Source: Legionella antarctica
Lineage (GTDB): Bacteria; Pseudomonadota; Gammaproteobacteria; Legionellales; Legionellaceae
Assembly: GCF_011764505.1 (NCBI RefSeq)
Contig: NZ_AP022839.1
Location: 3,385,001 to 3,449,000, forward strand
Direction: 5' to 3'
DNA: 64,000 nucleotides
Shown here piece by piece: positions 18,369-30,300 of the stretch. The first letter of the stretch is position 1. Each line of letters opens with the position of its first letter. The position numbers and the translations under genes were made by a program. Below the pieces are notes generated by a model that saw nothing but the letters and a program-made list of their open reading frames with translations, had not been told where the DNA came from and searched no databases.

Positions 18369-19151
18369 ATGTTGGGGAATAACGTGGCATGGGAACCTGA
18401 ACTATATCTGCATGGAAACTACTTTCAGAATGAAATAAGTGATGCATTTCGAAAATGTTTTAAGGTGAAACCATGTGGAACTATTTTAGATATAGGCTGC
18501 GGTGAGGGTCAATATACGAGTAGGGTGGCTGATACGATAAAACACAGTCACATTCTTGGCATTGATAGTTCTGAGGCAATGATAAACCATGCAAGTCGAC
18601 AATGGGCTAGAAAAAATCTTTCTTTTGAAGTTCATAATATTGAAGAGTTAGAGTGCTCTCAGGTGTTTGATTTTATTCTCTCTTTTTGGTGTTTACATTG
18701 GACCAACATCGAGGCTTCTCTCCCTAATATTTTTCACGCTTTGAAAAAAGGGGGGAGAGTGTACGCCGTTTTTTCTTCATTCTCTGATAACAGTATTTTG
18801 CAAGTCTGGCATGAGTTAGCAAAACAGAATCGCTATGCAGATTTAACAGATAAGTATATTAATCCAATCCATCAACATACAAACTATTTTTATCATGTGT
18901 TTCATGTCCTTAATCAATTACCCTTTAAACAGGTGACAGTGAATTTAAAAACAGTCACTGTCTTTTTTCCAAATATAAATTACTTCAAGAATTTGCTGCT
19001 CACCATGCCATTTACGAGCACCTTTCCTGCTGAGATCATTGAGGGTTTTCTTGAGGAGATGGTGCAGACTTTTCAAAATATTTGTCAGCGTAAATATGGT
19101 GGTAAATTATATTATGAAACGCGCCCTATTTTTTTAGAGGCTATCAAATAG
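18369..19151 (+). CDS. Class I SAM-dependent methyltransferase
   Basis: The 260-residue protein has the SAM-binding motif I ILDIGCGEGQY (about residue 40), acidic motif II ILGIDSSEAM, and a later FDFILSFWCLHW segment typical of trans-aconitate or juvenile-hormone-acid type O-methyltransferases. A small-molecule carboxyl or hydroxyl group is a plausible target. It is the first gene of the run leading to the polyketide synthase; 24 bp separate it from the dioxygenase gene. The AGGAGG upstream of its ATG sits at a rather long distance of 12 bases. Confidence 0.85.
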   Translation: MLGNNVAWEPELYLHGNYFQNEISDAFRKCFKVKPCGTILDIGCGEGQYTSRVADTIKHSHILGIDSSEAMINHASRQWARKNLSFEVHNIEELECSQVFDFILSFWCLHWTNIEASLPNIFHALKKGGRVYAVFSSFSDNSILQVWHELAKQNRYADLTDKYINPIHQHTNYFYHVFHVLNQLPFKQVTVNLKTVTVFFPNINYFKNLLLTMPFTSTFPAEIIEGFLEEMVQTFQNICQRKYGGKLYYETRPIFLEAIK

Positions 19152-19175
19152 CAATGCAATTTTAGAGGGGATAAA

Positions 19176-20234
19176 ATGAATTTGGAGACACAAATTGTTC
19201 CTGATATGAATGTGCCTGTGCTGATTGCTGCACCTGGTAGTAAAACAGCAAATCCAACTCAATTGTCAGAGCTAATCTCTGCGCGTCACGCTGAGATCAT
19301 CGAGCAGCTTAATCGGTATGGAGCTTTTCTTTTTAGAGGTTTTTCTTGTACTGATGCGGACTTTTTTTCCCAAGCCATAGACCTATGTGGTCTTGGTAAA
19401 AGGTGCAGCACTAAAGACTATGATCTACCCAGAACAATACTGTCAAATGAGATATATACTTCAAGCGATTTCCCAGCCCATATTTCCTTACCTCTTCATC
19501 ATGAAAAACCCAGGTCAAAAAATCCTCCTCATCACATCTATTTTTGCTGCGTTATCCCGGCAAAACAAGCTGGAGGAACGCTGTTTGCAAATGCTGCAGC
19601 TATTTGGCGCGATATGCCTATAAAGATTCAGGATAAGATTATTGAATATGGCGTGGTTTATAAGCAATTTTTTCATGGTAAGACAATGCAGGCCTCTGTG
19701 CTAAAAAAATTTTTAGATGCAAAATATGTTCGCAGCTGGTCTGAGTATTTTGGTACAGATGCGAAAATGCCAATAGAAAAAAAAATAACTCAGGATGAAG
19801 TGGACTGGAGTTGGGTAAACAAGGGTAATGATCTGGTTATATTAAATAAATTACCCGGAGCCTTAAAACATCCGGTTACCCATCAAACACTATGGTTTAA
19901 TGCATCCGAATATTTAAATTATTATTCAAATTTACTCTACAGTGATTTAAATTCATTACCTTTTTATCAGTATAGCACTATGCGTTATCTGATTTTAAAA
20001 GACAGGTTACCCATGGTCTGTCATTATGGGGATGGAACCCCATTTACAGCTGAGGAGATAGTGAAAATTAAACGGATTATGCAACACCATACCTGTGTAT
20101 TTCATTGGCAAAAAGGAGACTTCATGATAATCGATAATTATACCTTTATGCACGGCAAGGAACCCCATCAAGGCGAGAGGTTGTTATATTCGTGCATGAC
20201 ACAAAAGCAAGAGCAAACGAAGCTTGGTACTTAG
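19176..20234 (+). CDS. TauD/TfdA-type Fe(II)/2-oxoglutarate dioxygenase
   Basis: This is a 352-residue enzyme of the TauD/TfdA family. The iron ligands are visible as the His-x-Glu of LPLHHEKPR and a distal His in FMHGKEPH; the 2-oxoglutarate-binding Arg is probably in GERLLYSCM. Its FCCVIPAKQAGGT segment resembles that of hydroxylases found in nonribosomal peptide and polyketide pathways, such as SyrP-like enzymes. It probably hydroxylates or desaturates the cluster product. Its ribosome site AGGGG is well placed. Confidence 0.85.
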   Translation: MNLETQIVPDMNVPVLIAAPGSKTANPTQLSELISARHAEIIEQLNRYGAFLFRGFSCTDADFFSQAIDLCGLGKRCSTKDYDLPRTILSNEIYTSSDFPAHISLPLHHEKPRSKNPPHHIYFCCVIPAKQAGGTLFANAAAIWRDMPIKIQDKIIEYGVVYKQFFHGKTMQASVLKKFLDAKYVRSWSEYFGTDAKMPIEKKITQDEVDWSWVNKGNDLVILNKLPGALKHPVTHQTLWFNASEYLNYYSNLLYSDLNSLPFYQYSTMRYLILKDRLPMVCHYGDGTPFTAEEIVKIKRIMQHHTCVFHWQKGDFMIIDNYTFMHGKEPHQGERLLYSCMTQKQEQTKLGT

Positions 20235-20504
20235 GCTATAATAACAAGGAAAAGCACAAATAATGTTTTGCTGTGTTGAGTAAAATAATAGAGAAACGCA
20301 TTTTGTTGATAAATCACCTTGATAATCCCGGGAAATTAGTCATCCTGAGTGCAGACAGGTTAACGCCAGTTTTCGGAGATCGCTCACTATGTTCGAGTTG
20401 ATGTTTCAAGTGACATATAATTTGATTAAAGTGCCCCAATTGTTGGAGTAGAGCAAATAATTTTCGCCTCTAAAAAATTAATAGAGCAGAGGAATTCACT
20501 TTCC

Positions 20505-21326
20505 ATGAAAGCAAGCAAGCTAAGAAAGATATATCTCTTTTTGACCAGGTTATCGCCTAAATTACGGGTGGTTCTGGTGCAGTGGCTTTATAACCGTTTC
20601 GCATCTAATAATAAGTCTGGAGGCTATGTTTTTTTAAATTATGGATATAAAGATCAGACCGCTATACCGTTAAATAAAGAGGATGAGCCTAATCGATATT
20701 TCATTCAACTCTATCAACGAGTTGTCAGGGATATTGATGTAGAGAACAAAGACATTGTTGAGGTTGGATGCGGTCAGGGGGCGGGGGGCGTATTTTTGTT
20801 ACACTATAAAAATCCTCGTTCCTACATCGGGATTGACTTGTCAGATAAGGCAATCGACTTGTGTCAGCGTAATTCCAAATTTGCTAATGGGCAGTGGATG
20901 CAAGGACGAGCAGATGCCCTGCCCATTCATGACAGTAGTGTTGATATTGTAGTCAATATAGAGTCATCTCATTGCTATCATTCAATGGATAAATTTCTTT
21001 GTGAGGTGAAACGAGTACTTAGACTAAATGGGTATATGGCTTTTGCGGACTTGCGTCACAGTTCAAAGATAGACGAGTTAGATAACTCTATTAAAGCCTC
21101 TGGGCTGCATGTGCTTCATCGCAGTGATATTACTCCTCAGGTCCTGGATTCGTTAACTTATCTTTCGGATAGACGAAAAGCGCATATTAATGCAACATAC
21201 TCTAATATATGGCGTCGTGCTGTTCGTGATATATCTGCGGTAAAAGGCTCAGTCACTTATGATGGGTTTATTAATGGACAACAGAAATATCTATGTTACC
21301 TGTTACAAAAGAGAAACGCAGAATAA
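20505..21326 (+). CDS. SAM-dependent methyltransferase, phthiotriol-methyltransferase-like
   Basis: The 273-residue protein has the SAM motif VEVGCGQGAGG and YIGIDLSDKAI, and a C-terminal segment YDGFINGQQKYLCYLL. These features resemble the mycobacterial phthiotriol/phenolphthiotriol dimycocerosate O-methyltransferases and their relatives. It ends 3 bp before the polyketide synthase gene, so the two are surely co-transcribed. It probably O-methylates a hydroxyl group of the polyketide. The ATG at 20505 follows AGAGGAA. Confidence 0.82.
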   Translation: MKASKLRKIYLFLTRLSPKLRVVLVQWLYNRFASNNKSGGYVFLNYGYKDQTAIPLNKEDEPNRYFIQLYQRVVRDIDVENKDIVEVGCGQGAGGVFLLHYKNPRSYIGIDLSDKAIDLCQRNSKFANGQWMQGRADALPIHDSSVDIVVNIESSHCYHSMDKFLCEVKRVLRLNGYMAFADLRHSSKIDELDNSIKASGLHVLHRSDITPQVLDSLTYLSDRRKAHINATYSNIWRRAVRDISAVKGSVTYDGFINGQQKYLCYLLQKRNAE

Positions 21327-21329
21327 CTA

Positions 21330-24300
21330 ATGAGAAGTACACTAATGGACAAAAAAAATCAAGAATATAATACAGTAGATACTTTGGATGAACCCATAGC
21401 TATTGTGGGGATGAACTGTCAGTTTCCTGGGGTTGACGCAGATATTGAAGATGTTAATGCCTTTTATGAGATGTTACTAAAAGAACAAACTCCAATTAAA
21501 AAAGTGCCTGAGAACCGCTGGGACATTAATCAATATTACGATGCTGATCGTCAGAAAGAAGATAAAATAGTGAGTCGTGTGGGTGGTTTTTTAGAAAATC
21601 CACAAGTGTTTGATGCCACTTTTTTTAAAATACTGCCTGTAGAAGCGAAACAAATTGATCCGCAGCACCGCCTGTTTTTAGAGGTTTCAATTAGGGCGCT
21701 AAACCACGCCAATATAACTCTTGAATCGTTAAAAAATTCAAATACGGGAGTGTTCTGTGGTATTTCTACCCACGACTACAGCCAACTAAATTATAAAGAC
21801 AATATAAAATTTAACGCCTATACCTATATTGGTTCTGCTGATAGTGCTGCGGCAGGAAGACTTTCTTATTTTCTAAATTTAAAGGGGCCATGCATTACGG
21901 TGGATACCGCTTGCTCGTCCTCGTTGTCAGCACTATATCTTGCAACAACGGCATTAAGAAATCAGCAATGTGATATGGCCATTCTGGGTGGAGTTCATCT
22001 TAGTCTTTGTCCTGAAATCTTTATCGGAGTAACTAAGGCAAATATGCTATCCGCCCTTGGTCAATGCAGTAGTTTTGATGCTAAAGCCGATGGTTATGCT
22101 CGTAGTGAGGGTTGTGGCGTAGTTGTAGTTAAACGGTTAAGTGATGCGCTTAAAGATAATAATAGGATCCATGCGGTGATCAAAAGTATTGTCATGAATC
22201 AGGATGGTGGTGGGATGGGCATGGCTGCTCCTAATTTAGAGGCTCAAATTGAGCTGCATCAATCCGTGTTAGAGCAGGCTCATTTGGCAGCAGGTGACAT
22301 TGATTATATTGAAACCCATGGAACAGGAACTGTTGTGGGTGACTCTATTGAGTTTAATGCAATTCGACACATACACCAAGGCCATCATTCTAAAGTCAAG
22401 CCGCTCATTATCGGTGCGGTAAAGAATAATCTGGGACATACCATTTCATCATCGGGTATGGCCTCACTTATTAAAGTGGTAGAAGTTTTTAAGAATGAAA
22501 TCATACCCGCTAATCTACATTACTCAACGCCGAACAGCTCAATTGCTCCTGACAGCATCCCCGCATTGATACCTGTTAAAGCGACCCCCTTTACGAAACA
22601 AAAAAATAAAAAAAGGCATGCACAAGTATCCAATTTTGGTTTTACTGGTACTAATGTGAGCGCTATCATTGAAGAGCCACCTAGTATTGTAGTTCACGAA
22701 TCCAGTGCCGAGAACGGTGAGCCATTATGCTTTGTCATTTCAGCAAACAGTGAATACTCATTGCAGCAAATGCTGATCAACCAACAAGACTACCTCAAGA
22801 AAACGTCGGTGAGCTTGCGTGATGTGTGCTATACGCTGCTAGATTGTCGAGATCATTACAAGTTTCGTTGTGCAATCATTGCAAAAGATAAAAAAGAATT
22901 AATTAATAAACTTGAGTCTAAAAATTACACGGTCAAAAAAGTAAGCATAGAAAAAGACATTATAAAAATCGGATCTGATGCAAAGCAGATTTATGAGTAT
23001 TATCTGTCAGGAGTCAATCTAAGGTCAGATAAAAATAAGGTACAGTACAACCAAACTGACTTGCCACTGTATGTTTTTGATAGAAAATCTTATTGGCATG
23101 ATAAAGAAAAATCAGACGAGACTCAGCTGCCTGAAGATTGGTGTTTCAACTTAGAATTGCTGTATCAGCCAATTGATATAAGTAATGAAAAAAAAACAGG
23201 TGGTCAGTGGCTTTTAATTGGTGCTAGGCAATTAGCTCCGGGGTTGATACAACAAGGATTACATATTGTTCAGGAAGAGGATAACTATTCCCTCAATGAC
23301 CTGGATGGAATTATTTTTGCTGAGAGTCTTGATTCACCAGTGCCTAAAAATATCGATGCCCGCATTGCTTTACAAAAGAAAACTCTAAAAAAACTACTGG
23401 CTTTAGTAAGAGAATTAAATCCAAAGGCAATTAAGCTACGGCTACTAGTTCTGGCAGCACATGATACCCCTGAGCATCAACTGGATAGCAGCCCTCTTTA
23501 TGGATTTTGCAAAACTTTGGTTTTAGAACTACCTCAATGCAAAACAATCCTCATCGATTTGGATAAAACCGAGGACAATTCCGTCATCCAGATAATGCAA
23601 GAAATAAATTACAATCACGGTAAACATTATGATCATGTAATTTCATATCGTAAAGGCGAACGATTGGTCTTTCGGCTAAAAAAAGCCATGCTACAGGGCA
23701 AAAAAAAATCATTGAACCCAGAGGGACGTTATCTCATCACCGGTGGTTGTGGCGGGCTGGGTTTAGTAACCGCAGAGGCGTTATTAGCTGCAGGGGCAAC
23801 AGAGTTAATTCTGCTCTCAAGGACTATCGACACGCCCTCAATAAAAACAAACCTTAAAAAAATGCAATCTCTTTATCCTGACCGGGTTATTCGTTCCGTT
23901 AGTTTGGATATTACCGATAAGGAAAATTTGCACCAATTTTTATCAGAGTGTAATGCTGATGGTTTGTTAAAAGGAATCGTTCATGCCGCAGGAGCCTCCA
24001 CTATTGCGCCCCTGCTTGAGCATCAAAATAAAGACATTGATTATTTATTTTCTGCCAAAGTACAAGGCGGTTGGTATTTACATGAACTTAGCCAGAACTT
24101 TGCTCTCGATTTTTTTGTCGTTTATTCCTCAATTTCCTCAGTATTTGGAAGCAATAAAGAATCAGTCTATAGTGCCACTAACAGTTTTTTGGATGCCCTG
24201 GTTACAGAGCGGCAACGTTTAGGACTCGTAGGTACTGCCATCCAATGGGGGCCATGGGCTGAAGTGGGTATGGCTAAAAAGCGATCGCGCGATCAGGGTA

Positions 24301-27300
24301 TAAAACAGGCTTTGATTCATAATGAACAAGGACAGGAATTCATTCAAAGATTAATCAATGGCCACTCAACCCATACCACCATTATAGCGCCGGACTATCT
24401 CAAATTTATGCTGGACTTTGTTCCCAAGCCGCTGCCTGCATTTTATAAATGTCTGGCTGATGAGCTGAATTTAGTACAGAAATCGTCACACTCTGACCTG
24501 TCACCATGGCTGAGTGAGTATATTAGGACCGACGATGATAAAAAACTTGTAGCCTGTAAAGGCATGTTATCTGCAACCTGTAAAGAAATTCTGGGTATAG
24601 CAAAAGTCGATGAGTTAGATGAGTTCGAAGGTTTTTTTGAAATTGGCCTCGACTCATTAATGATGACGGAGCTGGCCACTCGCTTAAAAGAACAACTGAC
24701 ACCCGTTTTTAATGTGGTAGCGACTATTGCCTTTGATTATCCCTCCATTAACAAACTCTCAACGTATATTGAATCTGAACTTAAAAGCCATTTAAGTGAA
24801 ATCCGAATGTTGCCATCATCAGCTGAGTCAGCTGATGACTCGATTGCTATTATAGGCATGAGCTGCTCGCTACCGAATGCACCTGATATTACTGCCTATC
24901 AGATATTGCTGGAGAATGGACTAAGTGGTATTAGGGATATTCCAATAGAACGGTGGGACAATAGCAGGTTTTATGATCCTGATCCGGATGCACCTGGAAA
25001 ATCCTATGTTAATAAACTTGGTTTACTGGATGAGATTAAATATTTCGATCCCTTTTTTTTTGGAATTAGCCCCCGTGAAGCACCACTTATGGATCCTCAA
25101 CAACGTCTTTTTTTAGAAAATTGTTACAAAGCTTTGGAACATGCAAACTATCCTCCCAGCTTTTTGCGTGGAAGCTTAACCGGTGTTTATGCTGGGGTAG
25201 GATCTTCTCATGAATACTATTCACAACTCGAAAAAGCAGGTTTATCTAACGATGAACTAGGTATGTTTGCGGTCACTGGTAAAGCTTTGAACATTATACC
25301 GGGGCGCGTTGCCTTTACCTTTGATTTCAAAGGTCCTGCATTAAGCGTTGATACTGCGTGCTCCTCGTCATTAGTAGCGATTCACTACGCCTGTCAAAGT
25401 TTAAAAAATCGAGAAATTGATTTTGCACTAGCTGGGGGGGTGAATGTCTTATTACGCCCGGAGAGCATTGTTAATTTATGCAAGGCAAAAGCTTTATCAC
25501 CAGAGAGTCAATGTAAGACCTTTGATGAAAGTGCTGACGGCTATGTGAGAGCCGAAGGTTGTGGTGTGTTATTCCTAAAAAGGATCGCTGATGCTTTACG
25601 TGATAACGACACTATATTAGCGGTTATAAAAGGTTCTGCAGTTAATAATGATGGGAAGTCCGCAGGTTTAACGGTTCCAAATGGTAAAAGCCAGGAAGAT
25701 GTGATGATGGCGGCTTTAGGTCAAACTAAGCTGGCAAGTAGTGATATTGGTTATGTTGAGGCGCACGGGACGGGTACCCCTTTAGGAGATCCTATTGAGA
25801 TTCATTCTATAAATAAAGTCTATGGAAATGAGCGTGGTCAGGAAAACCGATTATATGTTGGTGCTGTTAAGACAAATATAGGCCATCTTGAAAGTGCTTC
25901 TGGTGTGGCAAGCATGATTAAAGTAATCATGAGTCTGCAAAATAAGAGAATTTATAAAAATTTAAATTTTAAGCAATTAAATCCTAAAATTAAGCTCGAT
26001 GATACACAACTCGCTTTACATAATAGGGATTGGAATACCAATACAAAACTTAAATCTGCGGGTGTCAATGCTTTTGGTTTTAGTGGTACGAATGCTCATG
26101 TCATTCTTCAGGAATTTCCCCAAAAGACAATGCAAAGGCAAACCCCGCCTTCCAGGTGGAATGTATTGCTTATCTCAGCCAAGACTTTAAAGTCTTTGGA
26201 TGAGTTAATAAAACGCTATCAACAGTTTTTAGAAACAACCCTATTTCATTTTAATGACTTGTGCTTCACTGCCGCTGCATGCCGAGATCATTACACTTAT
26301 CGATTAGTAGTTGCAGCTAAAAATGCTCGCGAGGCCAGCCTCCTGTTAGAAAAGGGGGAGTTTGCATCATCACACGGAACAAAAAATTTTCTGGATTTGC
26401 AGTACGACAAAGAACTCAATTTCTTGGTTTCAGATTATTTACAGGGTAAAAATGTTGATTGGAGAGCCTATTATAAAGCGAATAATGATCCGCTAATTAA
26501 AGTGGATTTACCTGGCTATATCTTTGATCGGAGTATGTTTTGGCTGGAAAAAAAGGACATCAATATTGTACCCATTAACCCCATACATCCTCTTCTGGGC
26601 AGGATGCTTTCAATGCCAGGCAATGAATATGTGTTTAATCATCAACTGAATTTCAACAAAATAAATTATATTAATCAGTATCGTATTTTTGATAAAGAGA
26701 TCGTTCCAACAGCCGTTTTTATAGAGTCAGGTTTAGCTGCTGCCCGAGCTGTACTGAAGGGGCAGTCTTTTTCCATTGAGCAATTCATTATTGAACGACC
26801 ATTATATCCTACGCAAGGCATGGATTTTCAAGTACAGGTAAAACCAAAAGATACCCAAAGGTACATGATAAGTATTTACGCCAAACAAAATGATAATTGG
26901 CAAAAATATTCTGATATGGAAATGCAATCAACATCATCTGCGCCTGCCTCTGTTGATATTAATGTACTGAAATCATCTTTGACTAATCCTGTCGATCTTG
27001 CTCAATTCTATGAAGAACTAAAAAAGGGACCTATATCTTTTGGAGCCGAGCTTGCGGTTCTTCTAGAGGCGTATGCTTCATCCCACAGTGTATTGTCTAA
27101 AGTCGTGTTAGCTAAAACAAATAGTGAGCAAGGTTATACCTATCATCCATCACTACTAGAAAGCGCAATTCAAAGCCTGTTCCTGATCAACAAAGATCTT
27201 AAGTCTGATATCACGTATGTGCCTTATTCATTCTCGCGAATGACAGTATATCAAAATGCCCCAAGAACAGTCTGGATTCATTCAATAACCCGTGAGCCTA

Positions 27301-30300
27301 AAAATAGGAATGAGTGGTGCGCTGATGTACATTTTTATGATAATTCAGGTTTACTCATTGCTGACCTTGAGGAGCTCCAACTTCGCCAAGTCACTAAAAA
27401 TCATTTTTTTTCTTATGAATCTGTTCTGGAGCATTTATATGATATTCAGTGGCGTGCTCTGAATGGAAACTTACAAAACCCAAAAAATAGACCAAGCCTC
27501 TGTGTTATTTCTAAAGATGAAGCTAAAACTCAAAAGCTGTTCGGTAATTTAAATTATCAGTTCATCGATGATGTAAATAAATTGGATCGTGTTGAAGATA
27601 AAAACATAGTTTTTCTTTATGAACAGGAGCAATTCAATGATTTATTTCATTGTTGTCAAAAAATGTTTCAATCACCGCCTGCCAGCTTTATATTAGTTAC
27701 AGAAAATGCTTATGTCATTGATGACCGGGTCGATAAGGTGAATCCCTACCACACAATGGCCAGTGCTTTTTGGAAAAGCTTTAGAAATGAGCTTGATTTC
27801 GGTAAAAATTATACAATTGATCTTAGCGCCAACAGTACTCCGGCAGCCACGTTAGACTATGCATTTAATCCAGAAAATGAGGAAACCCAATTTGCAGTAA
27901 GAGATAAAATCTATCTACCCAGACTTGAGAAAAAAAAGCTGCCTGTAAATCCTGCCCCACAAGAAGCATTATTCGACAGGGAGGCAAGTTACCTCATTAC
28001 TGGGGGTACTGGTGGTTTGGCAAAACCATTAATTGAGTACCTTATTCACCGAGGCGTAAAACATATTATTATTACCAGTCGTTCTGAGTGTCCATTAGAT
28101 ACACAGGATTTAATTGACAAAGCAAGAAAAAAACACGTTGATATTAAACATTATGTGGCTGATGCCAGTAACTTTCAGAAAATGGAGGATTTAGTTAAAA
28201 CGATTGAGCAAGGCTTTAATCCATTAAAAGGAGTATTTCATCTTGCTGGTGTTATCCGCGATGAATTAATTATCAATCTCAGTGACGAGGCCATTCAAGA
28301 AGTATTAACCGCAAAAATAGATGGAGCTCTGACCCTGCATGAATTGACTCAAAATCTTCAATTGGATCACTTTGTCCTGTTCTCATCTTCTGCTTCAATC
28401 CTTGGTCCCAGAGGCCAATCTAACTATGTTGCTGCTAATGGATTTTTAGATGGCCTTGCACACCTACGCCAACAAAAGGGCTTGCCGGCACTATCGATTA
28501 ACTGGGGCGCTTTTCACTCTCTTGGTATGGCGGCCAAGAATATAAACTCAATACAAAGGCGTGGGTTGATACCCATGGATAAAAAAAGCATCGATGTACT
28601 GGATGTGTTATTGCCCAGTCAAATGCCGCAAATTTTAATATGCCCTATTCATTGGGATGTTTATTGCAAAAACACACCAAAGCAAATAACGTTTTCCGAG
28701 CAGACTAAGGATACACTCTCACCAGACTATCACTTTTTAGCATTTCTTCGCCAAAAAACTGGGAAAGAGCGAGTCGCTATTTTATCCCGAGTACTAAGTG
28801 ATATTGCTGCTGATGTTTTGAGGTTAGATAACATAGACCAAGTTGGAACCAAAAAAGATTTGTTTGCAATGGGGATGGACTCTCTAATGTCATTGGAACT
28901 TAGAAATCGAATACATGATAAATTACAATGCCCAACGCTTAGCTTACCGATAGAGTATTTTATTAACGAGCCAAGAATTGACAAAATTGCCAGAAATGTT
29001 GCAAATGAATTACAAATTTTTTTTGAACATGAACCAGATTATTCCTCGTCCCAAGCTTTTGTTGCAGAAGAAATCCCTCTTTGCGATACTCAGTATATAT
29101 TCTGGATGATAAAAAAAATAGCCTCCAGTTTTAATTGTGCCATGCAATTACAACTACACGGTAAACTGAATAAAGAGCTCTTATCTGAAGCCATAGAATT
29201 TGCAATTAATCAAAATAGCGTTTTTTGGCTAAACATAAGCGAAAGTGCACCTGTCCAAATGCTAAAAAAACAGGGGAGATTCCGATTAATCTATGAAGAT
29301 ATTTCTTTAAATTATAATCGCGATATCCTGAATGAAGTTTTTTATGACAATGTAATGCAGATCATTCCCTTTACTATCCAACCCCTGATTAGAATGTATC
29401 TTTATAAATTAAATAATGAGCTTCATGAATTACACATTATGATCCCTCATATTATACTTGATGATTCTTCGTACCGAATTTTATTCGATCAATTCAAACA
29501 AAACTATGAAACCTTGATTCTTGGGAAGAAACTTGTATCTGTGCCTGAAAAATATACTTATCTGGATTATGTTAAACATAATAATGCGCTTTATGAAAAA
29601 AATCTCAAAATGAAAGTTGATTTTTGGAATGGATACAACAAAGATTTTCAAAGATTAAGTTTTGGCTCGGTCTATCATTTGCCTGATGCTTCCAACCAGC
29701 CCCAAAATTTATTTCATTATCCTATGGAGGTTCAGTTAATCGAGCGATTTAAAGAATGGCATCATGCAAAAAATATAAACTTGAGTACTGGGGTCATTGC
29801 GGTATGCCAAATTGTTTTTTACAAGATCAGTCTCCAAAAGAAAATACCCATTACGATTCTCCACACCGGCAGGGAAGGCAGCCGTTACAAATCAGTAGTA
29901 GGTTTGTTCACCGAATACAAAAGGATAAATATCGCTTTAAACGAGGGCTTCACCTTTATTGACTTTCTCAAGTCTATTGAGGAAGAGCTGACTAAAACAG
30001 CTCCTTACCAGAAATGTTCCCAACTCATTAAAAATGCAGGACTAAAAGACTCCAGATTAACACTTGGCCAGTATTTAACCTATCTCTTTAATAAATTGGT
30101 TCTATCGAGCCGGTTTAAAAAAAGTAAGATCAATCCAATTACCACAGACTACTATCTCAGACACTTGGCCCTGCTGCTATGGCGTAAAACAAAGATAAAT
30201 ATAAAGTACAGGCTGAATCAATTATTTCGATTAAATCTATTGATATCAAAACCAGACCGGTTGAGAGTGCTCATTAATATTACGGCCAGTTTTTTTATCA

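Noticed and set aside
18369..19151. Considered as a biotin-synthesis BioC-type methyltransferase
   Set aside because: It has general class I methyltransferase motifs but no biotin genes nearby; the polyketide context is the better guide.
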